From Halobacillus locisalis (GTDB lineage: Bacteria; Bacillota; Bacilli; Bacillales; Halobacillaceae), in assembly GCF_013694105.1 (NCBI RefSeq), contig NZ_JACEFG010000003.1, positions 186,001 through 250,000 on the forward strand: DNA of 64,000 bases, written 5' to 3'. Positions 33,441 through 44,424 of the stretch are shown piece by piece; the first letter of the stretch is position 1; each line of letters opens with the position of its first letter. The notes under the pieces were generated by a model. It searched no databases, was not told where the DNA came from, and saw nothing but the letters and a program-made list of their open reading frames with translations. The position numbers were made by a program, and so were the translations under genes.

Positions 33441-33565
33441 GGTGGCGTGGAAACGACTCCCTTTCCGCAGGAGGCGGTGAGCTTCCTCGGACGCTTCGCG
33501 CCCTGCGGGATCTCACCCAAGCCTCAGGATCCTGCAGGAGTATCGCCGTTTCCACGCCACCTCAC
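33441..33565. repeat. Long imperfect palindromic intergenic element
   Basis: Terminal inverted repeats GGTGGCGTGGAAACG (33441-33455) and CGTTTCCACGCCACC, with inner hairpins involving GGTGAG/CTCACC and CCGCAGG/CCTGCGG. Such GC-rich elements (TCCGCAGGAGGCGG style) recur in Bacillaceae genomes; their function is unknown. No gene lies in 33393-33743. Confidence 0.7.
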
Positions 33566-33661
33566 CATAAGTAGGCTGAACCTCTAGGGATTCTACTACA
33601 ACGTGGAGCTCTGTTGATGAGAGCACAATGCTTGACAAGGTTCTGTCTCCACTATTTATAG

Positions 33662-33707
33662 CATAGTGGGAGGGGAAAGCGAGTCGTTTTCCCTCCCACG
33701 GTATGCA
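33662..33707. repeat. Inverted repeat with GTGGGAGGGGAAA arms
   Basis: GCATAGTGGGAGGGGAAA and TTTTCCCTCCCACGGTATGC pair over about 18 bp around GCGAGTCG. No T-tract. Role unknown. Confidence 0.7.
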
Positions 33708-33743
33708 TATATGATCTAACAGAACCTGCTTCAACAGCCTAGA

Positions 33744-33779
33744 AAAAGCCTGATCCTATAGAGGGATCAGGCTTTTTTA
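33744..33779 (-). terminator. Terminator of the antiporter gene
   Basis: AAAAGCCTGATCC and GGATCAGGCTTTTTT with T-runs on both strands, so it may serve both directions. Confidence 0.88.
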
Positions 33780-33792
33780 GTTGCGTGTGTTG

Positions 33793-34983
33793 TCAGTGGG
33801 ATTCCAGTCTTTTCGAAAGGGGGTAAATCCCCAGGCTTTGGATCACGAGCGAAATCAATACGGTGGCAAAAGCCAAGGATAGGAACAAGCTCGATCCGCC
33901 TGCTTGCTCGATTTGGAATCGAAGGATGAGGAACACGGACATCGTCCCTTTCAATCCCGACCAGGAAATGATTATAGACTCTCTCCACGACATATGTTTT
34001 CTCCAACTTGGAAAAAGCGAGCTGGTCCCCGAGACGACGAGGACTCTGACGACAATGGATAGTCCGAAAACGAGGAAGGCGAATCCCCATATGGACGTTT
34101 GTAAATAAGAAGAAGCGGCAATCCCGATCAGCAGGAACAGTAGCGATAGGGCGGAAATTTCGACCACGCCCCAGAATCCATCCAACGCTTCTTTGAAATG
34201 CTCTTCTTTGTTCGTTCGGCCGTATTCGAACGACAGCATGAGCCCTCCCGCTACCGTGGCGAGCACGCCTGATACCCCGGCGGCTTCGGCCAGATGAAAC
34301 AATCCGTAGGCCATGACGATGCTCAGCATCACTTGATATTCTTTGTTGTGGGTATAGTGAACGCCTTTACTCACGAGCCAGCCACAGGTAATACCGAGTA
34401 GAATGCCTCCAGCAAATACGAACGCAAATTCACCTAGAAAAGATGATAGGGAGAATTCTTGCTGCGTCGTATAGAGTTCAAGGAGGAAGGTGAATACGAC
34501 GATACTCGTGCCATCGTTCAATAACGATTCCCCTTCGACCACATCAGCAATTTCCTCGTTGTTGGTCGTCGTTTTTAAAATCGATACCACCGATACCGGA
34601 TCCGTCGGGGTAAGGATCGCAGCCAATAACAACGCCCCGAGGAACGAAATCGACAGAAAAGGTCCGCTGATGAGGTAGACGAGCCCTCCTAAGGCGCCGA
34701 TGGTCACGACGAGTCCGGCGGTGGCAAGGAAAAGGATGATCCCGATATTTTTCTTCAGCTGGGCGGGCGAGAACCGGTAAGCCGACACGAATAAAAGTGG
34801 TGGCAGGAACACGTTGTAAATCATGTGTTCAGTCACTTCGATGGATGAAAAATAAGGAATGAAGGACAGCCCGATGCCGATGAACACGAGAACGGTTGGC
34901 ACGGGAATGTTTTCTTGTTTTTTATCCAACGTGAAAATGAGGAATCCGATGAATAATAGCACGATTCCTTGTGTGATCGACAT
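33793..34983 (-). CDS. CPA1 family Na+(K+)/H+ antiporter (NhaP-like)
   Basis: 396 residues from the ATG at 34983 (AAAGGAG upstream), twelve or so membrane segments. The ion-binding motifs TPTDPVSVV (about 107-115) and EGESLLNDGTSIVVF (about 131-145) carry the conserved Asp pairs of CPA1 exchangers. It has no C-terminal regulatory tail. Expected to expel Na+ or K+ for protons, fitting a salt-exposed organism. Confidence 0.9.
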   Translation of the reverse strand: MSITQGIVLLFIGFLIFTLDKKQENIPVPTVLVFIGIGLSFIPYFSSIEVTEHMIYNVFLPPLLFVSAYRFSPAQLKKNIGIILFLATAGLVVTIGALGGLVYLISGPFLSISFLGALLLAAILTPTDPVSVVSILKTTTNNEEIADVVEGESLLNDGTSIVVFTFLLELYTTQQEFSLSSFLGEFAFVFAGGILLGITCGWLVSKGVHYTHNKEYQVMLSIVMAYGLFHLAEAAGVSGVLATVAGGLMLSFEYGRTNKEEHFKEALDGFWGVVEISALSLLFLLIGIAASSYLQTSIWGFAFLVFGLSIVVRVLVVSGTSSLFPSWRKHMSWRESIIISWSGLKGTMSVFLILRFQIEQAGGSSLFLSLAFATVLISLVIQSLGIYPLSKRLESH

Positions 34984-35099
34984 GGTTTTCGACTCCTTTC
35001 TTGTCATTTGGGGACGTGTTTTGTCTTTGGTGAATTTTCCCTTCTGGTAAAGATATGAAACGCGGTGGGGATCAATAAATGAGGGAGTGTATAGGGGCG

Positions 35100-35345
35100 T
35101 TCGGTTATTGATTTTGCTTTTTACTTATGGACGACTTCGGTGTTTGCGATTAGCTGAAAACGTCTTATGATTCGAATTAAAGACGTTTAAGAGAGTCATC
35201 TTATGCTAAAACGTTATAAAGGAGCGGTTAGTACCCTTTTGTGGAGAGACATCGCTTAAAAGTGTTTTATACATGTCGAATAAGACAGTTTAGGAAAAGT
35301 AGGGGTGGCGAAAAGGTCTTATACATAGTACGTCCCGCGCTTTCG
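35100..35345. repeat. 52-bp periodic palindrome array C
   Basis: Unit starts near 35157, 35208, 35258 and 35311, with a decayed unit before them. The last unit overlaps the stop codon of the NERD gene. The 335-nt gap holds nothing else recognised. Confidence 0.75.
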
Positions 35346-36227
35346 TCCTTTTATTGCGAAGTGCTTTTCCAATACTGTGCGAATTCTCCGTGGAGTCCCA
35401 ATTTCTCCGCACCATTCGTAGATTGAAGTTGAAGTTATCCTGTTTGATGGAAACAGCTGCTTGAATTCGAGTGCATTTCTTAAGACAGCTGCAGAGAACT
35501 CTTCGATGTGGCCGCATTTCTCGCAGTACATGGACCGCCCTTTTAAGGCAATGGAACAAGATGAGCATTGAAGGCAGTAGATTCCCTTTTGTAAGGAGTC
35601 AAAGCTATAGGCCGGCAAGTCTGGTAAAACAGGGTTCGGATCATGGAGGGTGGTCAGCGTGTCAGCTAGTTTGCGATGATGACCCTTCAAGGGGTTACTG
35701 GCCGGTGATATTTTTCTTAGAAAAGATGAGAGTTGAGTCGGGTAGATGATGGATGGGTGTTGAGGGGCTTGATACAAGGTGAAATGCGGATGAATAAAGA
35801 TAAGGTAAGATTCGAACGGGGTAGTAATGCCGTGGCGAGTCAACAATTGTCCTAACAAAGCGTTCGCTCGTTGAAGCTGATGGAGAGGATTGAGTATCTC
35901 TGATTGTGGGAGATGATAGAATTTGTCGTCGTCGTGAACGTAGTCGCCTTCGTAGTTTTTAATCTCGAATAGATAATTTTTGTTAGGTGTGATCAAGAGG
36001 GTGTCGACTTGAAAGGTTGTGGAGTGATTTTTTAACAGGAGGTCCTGTAAGAGAAGGAAGGTGGACTCAAAAGGTCGGGTTAATTCATCAAAATGTAATT
36101 CGCCTTCGTAGCCTTTCTGCCAATTGGTTAAGTCTTTCTTTTCTCTAGGTGACAATGTCATTCTGTTATTTAAAAACTCGAGAATAGATAGATGGCGAGG
36201 TTTGGTTCGAGGTTTGTAAGGGGGCAT
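35319..36227 (-). CDS. NERD domain protein with C-terminal zinc finger
   Basis: 302 residues. The N-terminal nuclease-related domain shows GYEGELHFDEL (39-49), FQVDTLLI (72-79, Asp75) and LFEIKNYEGDY (86-96, Glu88/Lys90), the PD-(D/E)XK-like core. Around residues 217-242 four cysteines (YCLQCSSC and MYCEKCG) make a zinc ribbon, followed by a basic end. NERD proteins are thought to act on DNA but most are uncharacterised. The TAA stop is inside a 52-bp array unit. Confidence 0.85.
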   Translation of the reverse strand: MPPYKPRTKPRHLSILEFLNNRMTLSPREKKDLTNWQKGYEGELHFDELTRPFESTFLLLQDLLLKNHSTTFQVDTLLITPNKNYLFEIKNYEGDYVHDDDKFYHLPQSEILNPLHQLQRANALLGQLLTRHGITTPFESYLIFIHPHFTLYQAPQHPSIIYPTQLSSFLRKISPASNPLKGHHRKLADTLTTLHDPNPVLPDLPAYSFDSLQKGIYCLQCSSCSIALKGRSMYCEKCGHIEEFSAAVLRNALEFKQLFPSNRITSTSIYEWCGEIGTPRRIRTVLEKHFAIKGRKRGTYYV

Positions 36228-36284
36228 ATTTTTCTTCCTTCCTATGGGGGATGAGTTGAGTATAGCATAGCGTCCTTTGAATTT

Positions 36285-36450
36285 GTGAGGAAGTACTTAA
36301 AACGCTTTTGTAAAATGAATCAATACAGAACCGTCATAAACTGCTTGATTAAGACCTCTTCAATGACTTCATTTGGCAGAAAGTATCATAATCCCCTTAT
36401 TTAAAGCAGTTTCACAAGCATCTGCATACTAAAAACGTCTTAAGCGGAAA
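36285..36450. repeat. 52-bp periodic palindrome array D
   Basis: Unit starts near 36275, 36327, 36379 and 36431; several arms are diverged (AGAACCGTC, AGAAAGTATC). Confidence 0.75.
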
Positions 36451-36456
36451 TACCAC

Positions 36457-36487
36457 TAAAAAAGAAGCACCCACAAAGGGTGCTTCT
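36457..36487 (-). terminator. Terminator of katG
   Basis: GAAGCACCC and GGGTGCTTC arms with TTTTTT on the minus strand. Confidence 0.9.
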
Positions 36488-36501
36488 CATCCATGCATCA
36501 T

Positions 36502-38733
<2,232 letters not shown>

Positions 38734-38766
38734 CTATATGTGTGAAAAAATTATAATCGCTCTTAG

Positions 38767-38780
38767 ATTATAATTATAAT
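38767..38780 (-). promoter_or_regulatory. Candidate PerR/Fur-type operator of katG
   Basis: ATTATAATTATAAT is a perfect 14-bp palindrome about 50 nt before the katG start and shares the TTATAAT half-site of PerR boxes; a second TTATAAT lies at 38750-38757. The match to the 7-1-7 consensus is partial. Confidence 0.45.
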
Positions 38781-39053
38781 AAACTAGCGAAAAAATTGGA
38801 AGCGAGACGTGTTCGTTTTCTGAAAAAAAATTCGTGAAGGTGTTTAAAACATAGGGTGAGTCTAGTGTGTAGTTGTGTGTCATCGTGGGGAAGGGGTGGG
38901 TCTTATAAATCTCTTATCTTCTATCTTAACAAACTTACAGAAAAGAAAGAAAATTTTAGCGCTTACGATTTAATTTTTTTGTTGGGTGATCAGGTAGAGG
39001 GTGGTACTTATGCATAAACATGCCTTGTTATTAGAAGGAAGAAGGTCGGGGAC

Positions 39054-39182
39054 GTGGACGGCTACCTGATGATCGGGGAAATAACCTACGAAGAAGATTC
39101 CGATCAGTGGATCCTACAGGTCATGCATCATAGACGTCTAGATAACCGGGAAGAAAAGCGTGTGGAAGTTTCGGATCAATAG
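39054..39182 (+). CDS. Possible small protein
   Basis: A GTG-initiated frame of 42 residues (MDGYLMIGEITYEEDSDQ as start, basic end HHRRLDNREEKR) with a loose GAAGG upstream. Codon use looks coding-like but no relatives are known to me. It may be a remnant of a longer gene; an ATG reading at 39010 in another frame ends after 19 codons. The rest of the 745-nt katG-mntA gap holds only the operator and array E. Confidence 0.3.
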   Translation: MDGYLMIGEITYEEDSDQWILQVMHHRRLDNREEKRVEVSDQ

Positions 39183-39194
39183 TCAGCTTGTCGT

Positions 39195-39405
39195 GTCTCA
39201 ATCGTAAAAGGACAGAGACGCGATTAACGCAGTTTTACCCGACCGGTCGTCATAAAAGTGCGTTAAGTAGTCTGATTATGACGGTTTTGCTCAAATGTGA
39301 GTCTTAAAAGCGCGCTAAGCGAGACAATAAAGACGGTTTCATGACTCGATGAGTTCTGAAACGGTTATAAGAGGCGCCATCACGACACTTTCAGGCCGAG
39401 GCCTT
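39195..39405. repeat. 52-bp periodic palindrome array E
   Basis: Unit starts at 39254, 39306 and 39358 (exact 52-bp steps) with a half unit before. Arms vary: AAAAGTGCG, AAAAGCGCG, AAACGGTTA against GACGGTTTT, GACGGTTTC, GACACTTTC. Confidence 0.88.
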
Positions 39406-39428
39406 GAGGATAATTGCAGAGAAACCGA

Positions 39429-39460
39429 AAAAAGGCTGTCACCCTGAGGTGGCAGCCTTC
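39429..39460 (-). terminator. Terminator of the Mn transporter operon
   Basis: AAGGCTG(T/C)CACC arms with CTGA loop and TTTTTT on the minus strand. Confidence 0.9.
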
Positions 39461-39463
39461 ACT

Positions 39464-40408
39464 TTATTTAGATAACCCTTCTTTAATCGTTTCAACATTC
39501 GATTTCATCATCGAAATGTACGTATCTCCTTCATTCCCAGGCTCAGCAAGCGAATCGGTGAACACGTCACCCATGATCGGAACGTCCGTTTCATTGGATA
39601 CGGCCTCCATACTACGCGGGTCGATACTCGTTTCTAGGAAAAGCCCTGTGATTTCTTTCTCATTGATGATATCGACGATACGCGTAATTTGGTTCGGTGT
39701 CCCTTGGTTTTCCTGGTTGATCTCCCAAATATACTCCGCTTGGAATCCGTACGCCTCACTAAAGTATTTGAAAGCTCCCTCACTCGTCACGAGGACGCGC
39801 TCTTCTTCTGGAATCTCATTGAATTCTTCAACGGCTGTATCGTGCAATTCTTGCAGTTCAGCAATGTATTCTTCTGCGTTTTTCTCATAGACTTCCTTGT
39901 TGTCTGGGTCGACTTCGATCAATCCGTCACGGGCGTTCTTCGCATATTGGATCCCGTTTTCAATGTTCAACCAAGCGTGTGGATCTTCTTCACCTTCATT
40001 GCCTTCGGTCGTCAGGTACATCGCTTCGACGCCGTCACTCATCAAGAACACAGGCGCATCTTCGCCGTCTTTTCCTGTCGTTTCCATCAAACTATCGAAC
40101 CAAGCGTTTCCGGCTTCCAAGTTCAAGCCGTTATAAAAGACGGCATCCGCGTCGGTCGTTTTCTTGACGTCTTCAGGTAGCGGGTCGTATTCGTGCGGGT
40201 TGGAACCGATCGGCGCCAAGCTGTGGATGTCGACCTTGTCGCCACCTACATTTTTGACAATATCATAAATGATGGAATAGGTTGTGACGACTTGCACCTT
40301 TTCATCTGAACGATCCTCTGCATTTCCTTCTGCTTCCTCTGAACTACAAGCTGCAAGTAAACCGATGGTAAGCAAAGTCACCATCATCATCAAAATTTTC
40401 TTAGACAT
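39464..40408 (-). CDS. mntA: Manganese/zinc ABC transporter substrate-binding lipoprotein
   Basis: Extracellular metal receptor of 314 residues; lipobox LLAAC with Cys21. Cluster A-I fold with ligands His72 (SNPHEYDP), His144 (DPHAWLN), Glu210 (TSEGAF) and Asp263 (SIDPR). The His-His-Glu-Asp set favours Mn2+ over Zn2+. Third gene of ATPase-permease-receptor on the minus strand. Confidence 0.92.
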   Translation of the reverse strand: MSKKILMMMVTLLTIGLLAACSSEEAEGNAEDRSDEKVQVVTTYSIIYDIVKNVGGDKVDIHSLAPIGSNPHEYDPLPEDVKKTTDADAVFYNGLNLEAGNAWFDSLMETTGKDGEDAPVFLMSDGVEAMYLTTEGNEGEEDPHAWLNIENGIQYAKNARDGLIEVDPDNKEVYEKNAEEYIAELQELHDTAVEEFNEIPEEERVLVTSEGAFKYFSEAYGFQAEYIWEINQENQGTPNQITRIVDIINEKEITGLFLETSIDPRSMEAVSNETDVPIMGDVFTDSLAEPGNEGDTYISMMKSNVETIKEGLSK

Positions 40409-40432
40409 GTAATCATCTCCTCGTTTCTTTTT

Positions 40433-41290
40433 TTATATAAGGGACGCGCGTTTCTTACGCGTTTTAATCATTTTCCAAAGCAATCCGTGTTTCGGTGAGA
40501 ACAAGAACGTCAGGATGAATAGCGCGGTTGCGGCCATGACGATCGTGGCACCGGATGCGAGATTATAGGTAAAGCTGAAGTACAGTCCGACGACGGCTGA
40601 GACAACCCCTAGCCCGGCGGATATGAAAATCATGATCGACAACCGGTCCGTCAGTAAGTAGGCGGTGGCGGCTGGTGTGATCAACATCGCGACGACGAGC
40701 ACGATTCCGACGGTTTGCAGCGAAGCGACCGTGACCATCGTAAGCAGCGTCATCAGGAAGTAATGGATCAGGCGGACCGGCAATCCATACGCCGCGCCCA
40801 TCGTTTCATCGAACGACGTGACCAACAACTCTTTGTAAAACAGGTAAACGGCCATCAGCACAACGACGCCGGTACCGAGCGTGATCCACATATCGGATGA
40901 TCGGACCGCGAGCACGTTCCCGAACAAGATGTGGTATAAATCCGTACTGCTTTTGAGCATCGTGATCACAATGATCCCGGCGGCAAACGCGGCTGTGAAC
41001 ATGATGCCGATCGACGTATCGTGCTTGATGCGGCTGTTTTGACTGACGAACCCGATTGCGATCGCTGTCAGAACCCCACTGAATACGGCTCCGAAGAAAA
41101 AGTTGATGCCAAGCATATAGGAAATCGCGACACCCGGCAGCACCGCGTGTGAAATGGCATCGCCCATGAGTGCCATCCCTCTCAGAATGATGAAGCAGCC
41201 GATGACGCCGCAGATGATGCCGACCATGATGGATGTGAGTAACGCTTTTTGTAAAAATTCATAATGCATGATGGCTTCTAAAAATTCCAC
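40433..41290 (-). CDS. mntC: Manganese/zinc ABC transporter permease
   Basis: 285-residue membrane component of the ABC-3 family with eight or nine helices, GTG start at 41290 (GGGGGTG upstream), 3 nt after the ATPase stop. The region IILRGMALMGDAISHAVLPGVAISYMLG (key GDAISHAVLPG at about 42-52) is the family signature. Only one permease gene is present, so the pore is likely a homodimer. Confidence 0.92.
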   Translation of the reverse strand: MEFLEAIMHYEFLQKALLTSIMVGIICGVIGCFIILRGMALMGDAISHAVLPGVAISYMLGINFFFGAVFSGVLTAIAIGFVSQNSRIKHDTSIGIMFTAAFAAGIIVITMLKSSTDLYHILFGNVLAVRSSDMWITLGTGVVVLMAVYLFYKELLVTSFDETMGAAYGLPVRLIHYFLMTLLTMVTVASLQTVGIVLVVAMLITPAATAYLLTDRLSIMIFISAGLGVVSAVVGLYFSFTYNLASGATIVMAATALFILTFLFSPKHGLLWKMIKTRKKRASLI

Positions 41291-41293
41291 GAT

Positions 41294-42034
41294 CTACACC
41301 CCCATTCCGTTCATAAAGGCGAACTGCCCTTGATACGCTCTTTCGATGACCTTGGATTGAAGCACGTCGCCGACCGTTCCGAATCCGATCAATTCTTTGT
41401 TCAATAAAATGAGCTGGTTGAAATATTCGTTCGCCTTGCTCAAGTCATGGTGCACGACGACGACGGTTTTTCCTTGCTCCCCGAGTTCTTTCAAAATCTT
41501 GACGATTGTTTCTTCACTCGACGCATCGACACCGACGAACGGCTCATCTAGGAAGAAGACGTCTGCCTGTTGCGCAAGCGCACGTGCCAAGAAGACACGC
41601 TGCTGCTGGCCCCCGGACAATTCTCCGATCTGACGTTTACTGAACGCATCCATGCCGACACGTGCTAAACATTCCAACGCCCACTGACGTTCTTTTTTTC
41701 CTGGGCGGCGGAATCGTTTCAACCTGGGGTACGTGCCGAGCAGTACCGCATCGAGCACGGTGATCGGGAAATCCCAGTCGATATCATTGCGCTGCGGCAC
41801 GTAGGCGATTTGCTTGCGTACCTCTTTTACAGGCTTATCAAGGATTTTCACCTGCCCTTTATCCCGCGGAATCAGACCGAGCATCGCCTTCAATAATGTC
41901 GATTTCCCAGCCCCGTTCGGTCCGATGATGCCGACGAGATTACCAGGCTCGACGTTCAAGCTGACATGACGGATCGCTTCATTTCCGAAGTACGATACGT
42001 GTAAATCCTCGATGCTGATCGCTGTCTGTGTCAT
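41294..42034 (-). CDS. mntB: Manganese/zinc ABC transporter ATP-binding protein
   Basis: 246 residues. Walker A GPNGAGKST (38-46), Q-loop YVPQR (about 78-82), signature LSGGQQQRVFLARAL (about 138-152), Walker B VFFLDEPFVGVD and switch VVVHHDL. AGGAGG-like site upstream. First gene of the operon. Confidence 0.94.
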   Translation of the reverse strand: MTQTAISIEDLHVSYFGNEAIRHVSLNVEPGNLVGIIGPNGAGKSTLLKAMLGLIPRDKGQVKILDKPVKEVRKQIAYVPQRNDIDWDFPITVLDAVLLGTYPRLKRFRRPGKKERQWALECLARVGMDAFSKRQIGELSGGQQQRVFLARALAQQADVFFLDEPFVGVDASSEETIVKILKELGEQGKTVVVVHHDLSKANEYFNQLILLNKELIGFGTVGDVLQSKVIERAYQGQFAFMNGMGV

Positions 42035-42083
42035 TCTTCAGTCCTCCTTTGAATGTAAGTTGGTGTTTTTTATAAGTGTTGCT

Positions 42084-42105
42084 AAAAGGAATTAAGTTTT
42101 CCTTT
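42084..42105 (-). promoter_or_regulatory. Possible MntR-type operator
   Basis: AAAAGGAATTAAGTTTTCCTTT is an inverted repeat 50 nt upstream of the ATPase gene start. It only loosely recalls the MntR box (TTTGCCTTAAGGAAA style), so the assignment is tentative. Confidence 0.35.
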
Positions 42106-42257
42106 GACCAACTTTTTAGGTAAAAATTTTTGTCTTGCTACTATATGTTTAATGTGGCGGAAAGTTTACAAATTTCACTAACGCTCAAAAAGTTTCCTTG
42201 ATGCAAAATATATAGCATCCCGCATGAAATGTCAACAACGAGATTGATTTATTGCGT

Positions 42258-42749
42258 TCAGGAAGACGGACAGAGCACAACGACTTGATAAGGCGTCGTC
42301 TGGGCGGGAATGCTCTTAGTCGACGTGCCGTACACCACGACAAGAGGCTGTCTTGCAGGAGAATGACCGAACGGCTGCCCATTTTTGAGTATGACAGGCG
42401 TGTATGGAGCAAGGTTCAGCTTCAATCGCCCATCGCTGCTGATGAGCTGTTCGTTGAAAAAGTCGACTTTCACATTTTGATAAGGCACTTCCTTGACCAT
42501 TACGATCGCCCGGTAGCGGGGCGGGTAAATGAGCGGAGTCGGGGCGAGCGCATCGTAATAGCCGGTTACGAAATCGCCGACTTGAATCGGCTGATGATTG
42601 ATTAAATAGGTATCTTGGCTGAGCGTGAAGTCGCCCCGGTTGCCATTATTATCTTCGACCGATACCAATTGAAGGCAGCCGTCCGGCTCAGTGCCCAGCC
42701 CGAGTGCAGTGATGCTCGTGACAACGCCTCTATTGTACAAAAGTTCCAT
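42258..42749 (-). CDS. Conserved hypothetical beta-rich protein
   Basis: 163 residues from the ATG at 42749 (GAGGTG upstream). No signal peptide. Predicted mostly beta: GVVTSITALG, VGDFVTGYYDALAPTPLIYPPRY, VVVYGTSTKSIPAQTTP and a C-terminal VVLCPSS. The last segment recalls proteins of Bacillus and Clostridia annotated only as hypothetical. Function unknown; it stands alone between the Mn operon and array F. Confidence 0.7.
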   Translation of the reverse strand: MELLYNRGVVTSITALGLGTEPDGCLQLVSVEDNNGNRGDFTLSQDTYLINHQPIQVGDFVTGYYDALAPTPLIYPPRYRAIVMVKEVPYQNVKVDFFNEQLISSDGRLKLNLAPYTPVILKNGQPFGHSPARQPLVVVYGTSTKSIPAQTTPYQVVVLCPSS

Positions 42750-42819
42750 CGTGATCACCTCACCATACGATATGTCGATATGGGCGGTTGGGTGTATGTA
42801 TGGGTGTTCGGTGGGTATT

Positions 42820-42985
42820 AACGCACTTTTGAGAGGGGGGGAGGGGTGAAACCGTCTTAATTTTGAGCTTAACGACGGTTTTGAGTAGGGGTGTGATGAG
42901 AAAGTGTTGTAATAGGCTCGGTTAAGACGGTTTCAGACGATGATGAGTCTGGAAAGTGTCTTGAGGGTGTCTGCCACAGCAGTTC
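42820..42985. repeat. 52-bp periodic palindrome array F
   Basis: Unit starts at 42848, 42900 and 42952 (52-bp steps), preceded by a half unit TTAACGCACTTTTG. Unit 42848 has matching arms AAACCGTCTTAA and TTAACGACGGTTT. Confidence 0.88.
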
Positions 42986-43022
42986 TAGTCAGATACACGG
43001 TTAAAAACCGTAGAGATAAACG

Positions 43023-43067
43023 GAGGGACAGATCTCACGGCTATGCGAGCCGGTAGATCTGTCCCTC
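43023..43067 (-). terminator. Hairpin after the MFS gene
   Basis: Thirteen-bp arms GAGGGACAGATCT and AGATCTGTCCCTC with an inner ACGGCT/AGCCGT stem; 11 nt beyond the stop. T-rich bases are absent on the far side, so it may be an element rather than a terminator. Confidence 0.65.
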
Positions 43068-43078
43068 TGTTATAAAAT

Positions 43079-44275
43079 CTAATGCGATTCCTTCATCCGA
43101 GTCATGGCAAGAATTCCAGCTACAAGCGGAAAGACGGCCACAAGCCCCATCGACCAACCGACACTGAGCAAGTCGACAAGGACTCCGGCGATCAAGGCGC
43201 CGAACGCGTATCCGCTGTCCCGCCAGAAGCGGTAAATGCCGAGTGAACTGGCGCGCCATTCGGGGGCGGCGATGTCGCTGATCGAGGCGATCAACGTCGG
43301 GTAGACCATCGCTGTGCCGATGCCGAGGATGACGGCGCCGATCAGCCAGAGGGCATATCCATCTACAAAAAGAATCCACCAGAGCGCGGCGGCTTGTGTG
43401 AACATGCCGGATACGATCAGGATTTTCCGGCCGATCCGGTCACTGAGGGCGCCGGTGAACAGCTGGAAGAATCCCCATGCTGCAGGATAAATGGCGATGA
43501 TGGTGCCGATTTGGCCGACGGTTAGCGTGCTTGTCGCGAAGAAAATCGGGAACAATCCCCAGGCCATGCCGTCTTTCAAGTTTGTCGCAAGCCCGGCGAA
43601 GCTGATCGTTGACAAGCTGCGATTTTCCCATGATGTGATTAAGAAGGCTTTCTTCATATTGATCGAAGGCTTCGACTTGTCTTTTTTTACAAGAGAACTG
43701 GTGTCCTGAACGGTCAGCGACAGGAGGAACCCGACGATGGCGATGCCGATTCCGATATAGAACGGCTCGGGTCTGAGCGAATACGTCGACGCCATGTAAC
43801 CTGAAATCATCGCGGTCAGCGCCACGCCTGTGTAGCCCGCGAATTCGTTGAAGCCGACGGCGAGTCCGCGCTGATTGGGCGTGGCGATGTCGACTTTCAT
43901 ATTCACCGTCATGCTCCAAGCGAGTCCTTGATTGAGTCCGAGCAGGACGTTCGCGAATACGATCACCCACCAGGCTTCGGCGAAAATGACGAGAATCGGC
44001 ACGAAAAGACCGACGCCCCAGCCGAAAAGCAACACTTTTTTCCGGCCGATGCGATCTGAGAGGGTGCCGGCGAATAAGTTCACGACCGCTTTGGAAAAGC
44101 CGAAGCTGACGATGAACGCGAGTGTCGCACTGGCTGATGCGATACCGAATTCTTCTTCTCCGATGATGGGAAGGATGGTCCGTTCGAGTCCGACCATCGA
44201 TCCGACGAATAAATTGATGAGGACGAGCATGGAAAAGGAGGGAAGATTCGATTTGATTCCTTTTTCCGTGTACAT
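43079..44275 (-). CDS. Major facilitator superfamily transporter
   Basis: 398 residues from the ATG at 44275 (AAAGGAG upstream), twelve membrane helices. MFS loop 2-3 motif GTLSDRIGRKKVLLFG (about 70-85) and its second-half equivalent GALSDRIGRKILIVSG (about 277-292) are clear. The pattern suggests a drug or metabolite exporter; no substrate can be assigned. Confidence 0.88.
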   Translation of the reverse strand: MYTEKGIKSNLPSFSMLVLINLFVGSMVGLERTILPIIGEEEFGIASASATLAFIVSFGFSKAVVNLFAGTLSDRIGRKKVLLFGWGVGLFVPILVIFAEAWWVIVFANVLLGLNQGLAWSMTVNMKVDIATPNQRGLAVGFNEFAGYTGVALTAMISGYMASTYSLRPEPFYIGIGIAIVGFLLSLTVQDTSSLVKKDKSKPSINMKKAFLITSWENRSLSTISFAGLATNLKDGMAWGLFPIFFATSTLTVGQIGTIIAIYPAAWGFFQLFTGALSDRIGRKILIVSGMFTQAAALWWILFVDGYALWLIGAVILGIGTAMVYPTLIASISDIAAPEWRASSLGIYRFWRDSGYAFGALIAGVLVDLLSVGWSMGLVAVFPLVAGILAMTRMKESH

Positions 44276-44424
44276 ATGAATGACTCCTTTCAAGCGGAGA
44301 TTCTATAAACCCCCGCCCCTATATAGTGTAAATCATTTTGGTGGGTGAATCACGGGAGGGGACCTGTTCCGTCTGTTTCGTTTCAAGTAAAATTAAGGTA
44401 TCGATTGAACAGGAAGGGGGGTTT

